The notes under the pieces: generated by a model
The model's database searches: none
What the model was told of the DNA's origin: nothing
Seen by the model: only the letters and a program-made list of their open reading frames with translations
Source of the DNA: Deltaproteobacteria bacterium
Lineage (GTDB): Bacteria; Desulfobacterota; Desulfobacteria; Desulfobacterales; UBA11574
Assembly (NCBI GenBank): GCA_019313025.1
Contig: JAFDCA010000326.1
Location: forward strand, 1-9,627
Reading direction: 5' to 3'
DNA length: 9,627 nt
Part shown: piece by piece, positions 6,745 to 9,627 of the stretch
How positions within the stretch are numbered: position 1 is the stretch's first letter
Layout: each line of letters begins with the position of its first letter
Program-made: the position numbers and the translations under genes

Positions 6745-7965
6745 ATGTCTTTAATCGTACAAAAATATGGCGGCACTTCAGTGGCCGATCTTGACCGGAT
6801 TCGCGATGTGGCAAAACGGGTGGCCAAGACATTTGACCAGGGCAATGACGTCGTTGTCATCCTGTCCGCCATGGCCGGTGTTACAGACAGCCTGATCGAC
6901 ATGGCCGAACAGATAGCGGAATCTCCGGATAAAAGAGAGCTCGATGTCCTTCTTGCAACAGGGGAGCAGACAACGGCGTCGCTTTTGGCCATGACGTTAA
7001 AAAATATGAATTATCCTGCCTTGTCTATGCTCGGGCATCAGGCCAAAGTGGTTACAGACTGTGCTTTCGGTAACGCACGAATCATAGAAATCGGCGCCGA
7101 AGATATTATGAAGCTTCTCGAAAAACGGAATATCGTTGTTGTGGCAGGATTTCAGGGATGTGACGTCAGCGGCAATATTACCACGTTGGGGCGCGGAGGT
7201 TCGGACACCTCCGCCGTAGCTATCGCCTCGGCCCTCAATGCAGACATATGCGAAATTTACACCGATGTGGATGGGATTTATACCGCCGATCCCAATATCT
7301 GCCAAAAGGCCAGAAAGATCCATCGAATTTCATATGACGAAATGCTCAATATGGCCAGTCTCGGTGCCAAAGTTTTACAGATCCGCTCGGTGGGATTTGC
7401 CAAAAAATACAATGTCCCCGTACATGTTAGATCGTCTTTTAGCGAAGAGGAGGGAACCATGGTTGTAAGTGAAGACGCCGGCATGGAAAGTCTTGTTGTT
7501 TCCGCCGTAACTCATGACAAAGATCAAGCCCGCATCACCCTTAGAAAGGTTCAAGACCGGCCGGGGGTTGCTGCCAATATTTTTGCACCCATTGCCGAAG
7601 CGGGCATCGTTGTTGACATGATCATTCAAAATATACGCCCCGAAGGTCAAACGGATCTGACATTTACCGTTCCAAAAGCACAATATACAACCGCCATGGA
7701 AATCGAACGTAGAGTGGCAAAAGAAGTTGGAGCGGAAGATGTTATCGGCGATAAGAACATCGCCAAGGTGTCTGTTATTGGTGTGGGAATGAAAAACCAC
7801 TCTGGTGTCGCATCCTTGATGTTCAGCACTTTGGCCAGGGAAAACATCAACATTATGATGATCAGTACATCGGAAATCAGAATTTCTTGCATCATTGAAG
7901 AAAAGTATACCGAGCTAGCCGTGCGTGTGCTTCATACCGCATTCGGATTGGATAAAGAAGATTAG
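6745..7965 (+). CDS. lysC: Aspartate kinase, monofunctional, with two ACT domains
   Basis: Phosphorylates aspartate to 4-phospho-aspartate, the first step toward lysine, threonine, methionine and diaminopimelate. Length 406 aa, typical of the Bacillus/Corynebacterium-type enzyme. Residues 1-230 are the kinase domain, with [11 protein letters not shown] (5-15), [38 protein letters not shown] (149-164) and [12 protein letters not shown] (172-183). Two ACT domains follow (about 260-335 and 340-405), including [20 protein letters not shown] and [12 protein letters not shown], so allosteric inhibition by lysine and/or threonine is expected. The ATG at 6745 follows AAGGA (6731-6735) with 9 nt spacing and starts directly before the conserved motif. 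An internal start for a beta subunit is annotated separately. No cimA or asd follows in the window. Confidence 0.97.
   Translation: MSLIVQKYGGTSVADLDRIRDVAKRVAKTFDQGNDVVVILSAMAGVTDSLIDMAEQIAESPDKRELDVLLATGEQTTASLLAMTLKNMNYPALSMLGHQAKVVTDCAFGNARIIEIGAEDIMKLLEKRNIVVVAGFQGCDVSGNITTLGRGGSDTSAVAIASALNADICEIYTDVDGIYTADPNICQKARKIHRISYDEMLNMASLGAKVLQIRSVGFAKKYNVPVHVRSSFSEEEGTMVVSEDAGMESLVVSAVTHDKDQARITLRKVQDRPGVAANIFAPIAEAGIVVDMIIQNIRPEGQTDLTFTVPKAQYTTAMEIERRVAKEVGAEDVIGDKNIAKVSVIGVGMKNHSGVASLMFSTLARENINIMMISTSEIRISCIIEEKYTELAVRVLHTAFGLDKED
7448..7453 (+). promoter_or_regulatory. Strong internal ribosome binding site within lysC
   Basis: AGGAGG is followed by 5 nt (GAACC) and ATG at 7459, in frame with lysC codon 239. 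It is the best Shine-Dalgarno match in the lysC region, better than that of the full-length start. It is encoded by Glu-Glu-Gly codons, so protein coding could explain it by chance. Confidence 0.5.
7459..7965 (+). CDS. lysC: Probable internally initiated aspartokinase beta subunit (ACT domains only)
   Basis: Translation from codon 239 of lysC would give a 168-aa protein holding only the two regulatory ACT domains. In Bacillus subtilis and Corynebacterium glutamicum, aspartokinase is an alpha2-beta2 enzyme whose beta subunit is made from just such an in-frame internal start near residue 250, and the length here fits. The evidence seen in this sequence is the ATG with an AGGAGG site 5 nt upstream, placed in the linker between the kinase and the first ACT domain. 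Whether it is used in this organism is inference. Confidence 0.45.
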   Translation: MVVSEDAGMESLVVSAVTHDKDQARITLRKVQDRPGVAANIFAPIAEAGIVVDMIIQNIRPEGQTDLTFTVPKAQYTTAMEIERRVAKEVGAEDVIGDKNIAKVSVIGVGMKNHSGVASLMFSTLARENINIMMISTSEIRISCIIEEKYTELAVRVLHTAFGLDKED

Positions 7966-7978
7966 CCCGGGACTCCTC

Positions 7979-8074
7979 ATGAAAACATTCGACACCGAAC
8001 AGATGATTTTCACCATCGTGTTGGCGGTGGTCATTTTAGGTGTCTATATCTACAGAGTTCTTCATCCTTTTTAG
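7979..8074 (+). CDS. Candidate small single-span membrane protein, 31 aa
   Basis: ATG at 7979 opens a 31-codon frame closed by TAG, 13 nt after the lysC stop. It begins MKTFDTEQ, followed by about 20 hydrophobic residues (MIFTIVLAVVILGVYIYRVL) and a short HPF tail: a polar N terminus, one membrane helix with an Arg near its C-terminal end, and nothing else. The ribosome binding site is weak (GGGA at 7969-7972, 6 nt before the ATG). I recognise no family. The clean architecture and its position filling most of the lysC-pcm gap argue for a real gene, possibly a small subunit or modulator of a membrane protein, but a chance frame is not excluded. Confidence 0.5.
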   Translation: MKTFDTEQMIFTIVLAVVILGVYIYRVLHPF

Positions 8075-8126
8075 AAGCTGTTTCTAAGCCTCCTGTCGAT
8101 GGTTTGAACCGAGAAAAGAAGCTATC

Positions 8127-8849
8127 ATGAAAAAATATTTCCCTGCCTTTCTTATCATTGTCGTATTCCCGATATTTCTCATGGGTCAAGTTCAAGAAGA
8201 CGCCCCTAACTACCGCCAGGCAAGGGAAAAAATGGTGCGATCACAGATCCGTCTGCGAGGGATATCCGACAAAAAAGTTCTGAAAGCCATGTCCGAAGTC
8301 CTTCGGCACAGTTTCGTCCCAAAAGAACTCGCTTCCCAGGCCTATAAAGATCATCCTCTGCCCATCGGTGAGGGCCAGACGATTTCACAGCCATACATTG
8401 TGGCCCTTATGACCGAAAACCTTAAACTCGAAGGTTCCGAGCGCGTCCTTGAAATCGGAACCGGCTCCGGCTACCAAGCCGCCATTCTCGCAAATGTCAC
8501 CAAGGAAGTTTTCACCATTGAAATCAAGGAAAAGCTTTATACAAAAGCAACTCAAACCCTTCACGCATTGGGTTTCACGAACATTAAAACCCTTCATTCA
8601 GACGGTTATTTTGGTTGGCCCGAAGAAGCACCTTTTGACTGCATTATGATCACGGCCGCCATCGATCACATCCCACCGCCGTTGTTAAAACAGCTCAAAG
8701 ACGGTGGGAGACTCATTCTCCCCCTTGGGAACCCATTTAGCTACCAGAACCTTAGCCTTGTAACAAAACACGGTGAAGACTATACTGTTAAACAAATTAC
8801 CGGTGTTCTGTTTGTGCCGATGACCGGATATGCCCTCGAGCAAAACTAA
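8127..8849 (+). CDS. pcm: Protein-L-isoaspartate O-methyltransferase with an N-terminal export signal
   Basis: S-adenosylmethionine-dependent enzyme that methylates L-isoaspartyl residues so that damaged proteins can be repaired. The catalytic part (about residues 28-240) is complete: MVRSQIRLRGISDKKVLKAM, RHSFVP, the family signature IGEGQTISQPYIVALM (80-95), the SAM-binding VLEIGTGSGYQAAILA (107-122), FDCIMITAA, and PLLKQLKDGGRLILPLG. Ahead of it lies MKKYFPAFLIIVVFPIFLMG, two lysines plus a hydrophobic core, which looks like a signal peptide or anchor; there is no cysteine for a lipobox. The ATG at 8127 has only a weak purine-rich AAAGAAG upstream. Met36 would give a cytosolic-length enzyme, but the continuous hydrophobic leader favours the long form. 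The next gene starts 2 nt after the stop. Confidence 0.93.
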   Translation: MKKYFPAFLIIVVFPIFLMGQVQEDAPNYRQAREKMVRSQIRLRGISDKKVLKAMSEVLRHSFVPKELASQAYKDHPLPIGEGQTISQPYIVALMTENLKLEGSERVLEIGTGSGYQAAILANVTKEVFTIEIKEKLYTKATQTLHALGFTNIKTLHSDGYFGWPEEAPFDCIMITAAIDHIPPPLLKQLKDGGRLILPLGNPFSYQNLSLVTKHGEDYTVKQITGVLFVPMTGYALEQN

Positions 8850-8851
8850 AG

Positions 8852-9627
8852 ATGATACCCGCGGCAGTATTTCTATTATCGCTTTCAGCCCTGTCTTTTG
8901 AAATACTTCTTGTCAGGGTTTTCTCCATCAGCCAGTGGAATCATCTGTCTTTCATGGTCATCAGCATCACGCTTTTTGGATTTGCTGCCGGCGGCACATT
9001 TTTAAATATCATCGATCTCCACAAAAAGAGCTGGGAAAAACATCTTTCCACCTATGATAATATCCATATTTTCAGCATTCTTTTTACCATTTCTACCATC
9101 ATTTCAGTTATTGTTTTGAATCGAATTCCCTTGGATTACTTTAGGCTCCCCTTGGAACCTATCCAAGCCCTTTATCTTTTAACAACATATCTTCTTCTGG
9201 CACTGCCCTTTTTTTTCACCGGTCTTGTTGTGTCCATTGCGTATGCGTTTATGCCCGAAAAAACCGGCTTCGTCTATTTCGCGAGTATGACGGGTTCGGC
9301 ATTTGGTGCAATTATACCGTTTATCCTTCTTCCTTTTATCAGTGAAGAAAAACTTATCATTCTTTCGGCACTCGTTCCATTGACAGTGATTTTTCTAAAA
9401 CACTCAAGTCATAACCAAGATCATGTCTCAATAAGAAAAAGTTTTCACCTTAAAAGAGGATCCGTTATCTTCTTATGTCTCTGCATGATTATCATTTCAG
9501 GAATCCTGATTGTTAAAGGCGCCGACACCATAATCAAAGTAAAACCTTCCCCATACAAAAAGCTTAGTCAGACCCTCCTGTTTCCCAACACCCGAATCAC
9601 CGAAACCACAAACAGTATACGCGGCAG
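8852..9627 (+). CDS. Polytopic membrane protein with the N-terminal region of a spermidine-synthase-like family, 3' end cut by the window
   Basis: The frame opens at ATG 8852, 2 nt after pcm, and stays open to the right edge (258 codons visible). The visible part is strongly hydrophobic with about six or seven membrane spans. It starts FLLSLSALSFEILLVRVFSI and continues WNHLSFMVISITLFGFAAGG, the style of the N-terminal membrane domain of fused membrane/spermidine-synthase-like proteins. Near the end, after the last span, SPYKKLSQTLLFPNTRI (about 232-248) resembles the strand that opens the SpeE-like domain of these proteins (SPYKxLSQ). The Rossmann methyltransferase-like part would lie beyond the window. 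Polyamine synthesis should not be assumed, since many membrane-fused members have unknown substrates. The ribosome binding site is weak, so translation is probably coupled to pcm. Confidence 0.8.
   Translation, partial: MIPAAVFLLSLSALSFEILLVRVFSISQWNHLSFMVISITLFGFAAGGTFLNIIDLHKKSWEKHLSTYDNIHIFSILFTISTIISVIVLNRIPLDYFRLPLEPIQALYLLTTYLLLALPFFFTGLVVSIAYAFMPEKTGFVYFASMTGSAFGAIIPFILLPFISEEKLIILSALVPLTVIFLKHSSHNQDHVSIRKSFHLKRGSVIFLCLCMIIISGILIVKGADTIIKVKPSPYKKLSQTLLFPNTRITETTNSIRG

Noticed and set aside
7375..7800. Reverse-strand frame of 141 codons inside lysC
   Set aside because: It is antisense to strongly conserved aspartokinase sequence and shows no independent protein features.

Overview
The window looks like bacterial chromosome of moderate GC, most plausibly from a Desulfobacterales-type sulfate reducer or a close relative (former Deltaproteobacteria). 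This is inferred from protein style and gene order; no rRNA or other marker gene is present. All supported genes lie on the + strand. The left and centre form a housekeeping cluster whose order recalls clusters in deltaproteobacteria and partly in other phyla: a 7TM-HD phosphohydrolase of the PgpH/YqfF family, ybeY, pdxJ, a fused NAD(P)HX epimerase/dehydratase (nnr), tsaE and lysC.

Layout. Bases 2-2209 hold the 3' part of the 7TM-HD gene, which enters from the left edge already open; a TTG at 68 is not its true start. ybeY (2109-2546) starts inside its end. A 395-bp spacer with two 12-bp direct repeats precedes pdxJ (2942-3661). A 237-bp AT-rich spacer with inverted and tandem copies of a TTCGATATT-type motif precedes nnr (3899-5461). 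A 574-bp spacer carries a large nested inverted repeat (about 5726-5964) with a perfect 16-bp core stem. It is followed by tsaE (about 6036-6518), a short spacer with a possible promoter, and lysC (6745-7965). lysC has a strong internal Shine-Dalgarno and ATG placed where a separate beta subunit would begin. After lysC come a 31-codon single-span membrane micro-ORF (7979-8074), a protein-L-isoaspartate methyltransferase with an export signal (8127-8849), and the 5' part of a polytopic spermidine-synthase-like membrane protein (8852 to the right edge, still open).

Functions. The cluster combines probable cyclic-dinucleotide signalling (7TM-HD), RNA maturation (YbeY for rRNA; TsaE for tRNA t6A), cofactor supply and repair (PdxJ for PLP; Nnr for damaged NAD(P)H) and entry to aspartate-family amino acids (LysC). 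The last three genes look like a separate envelope-oriented unit.

No clearly new multi-gene system is visible. The points most worth a second look are the nested inverted repeat, the internal lysC start, the 101-bp 7TM-HD/ybeY overlap, the micro-ORF, and the exported methyltransferase beside a membrane SpeE-like protein.
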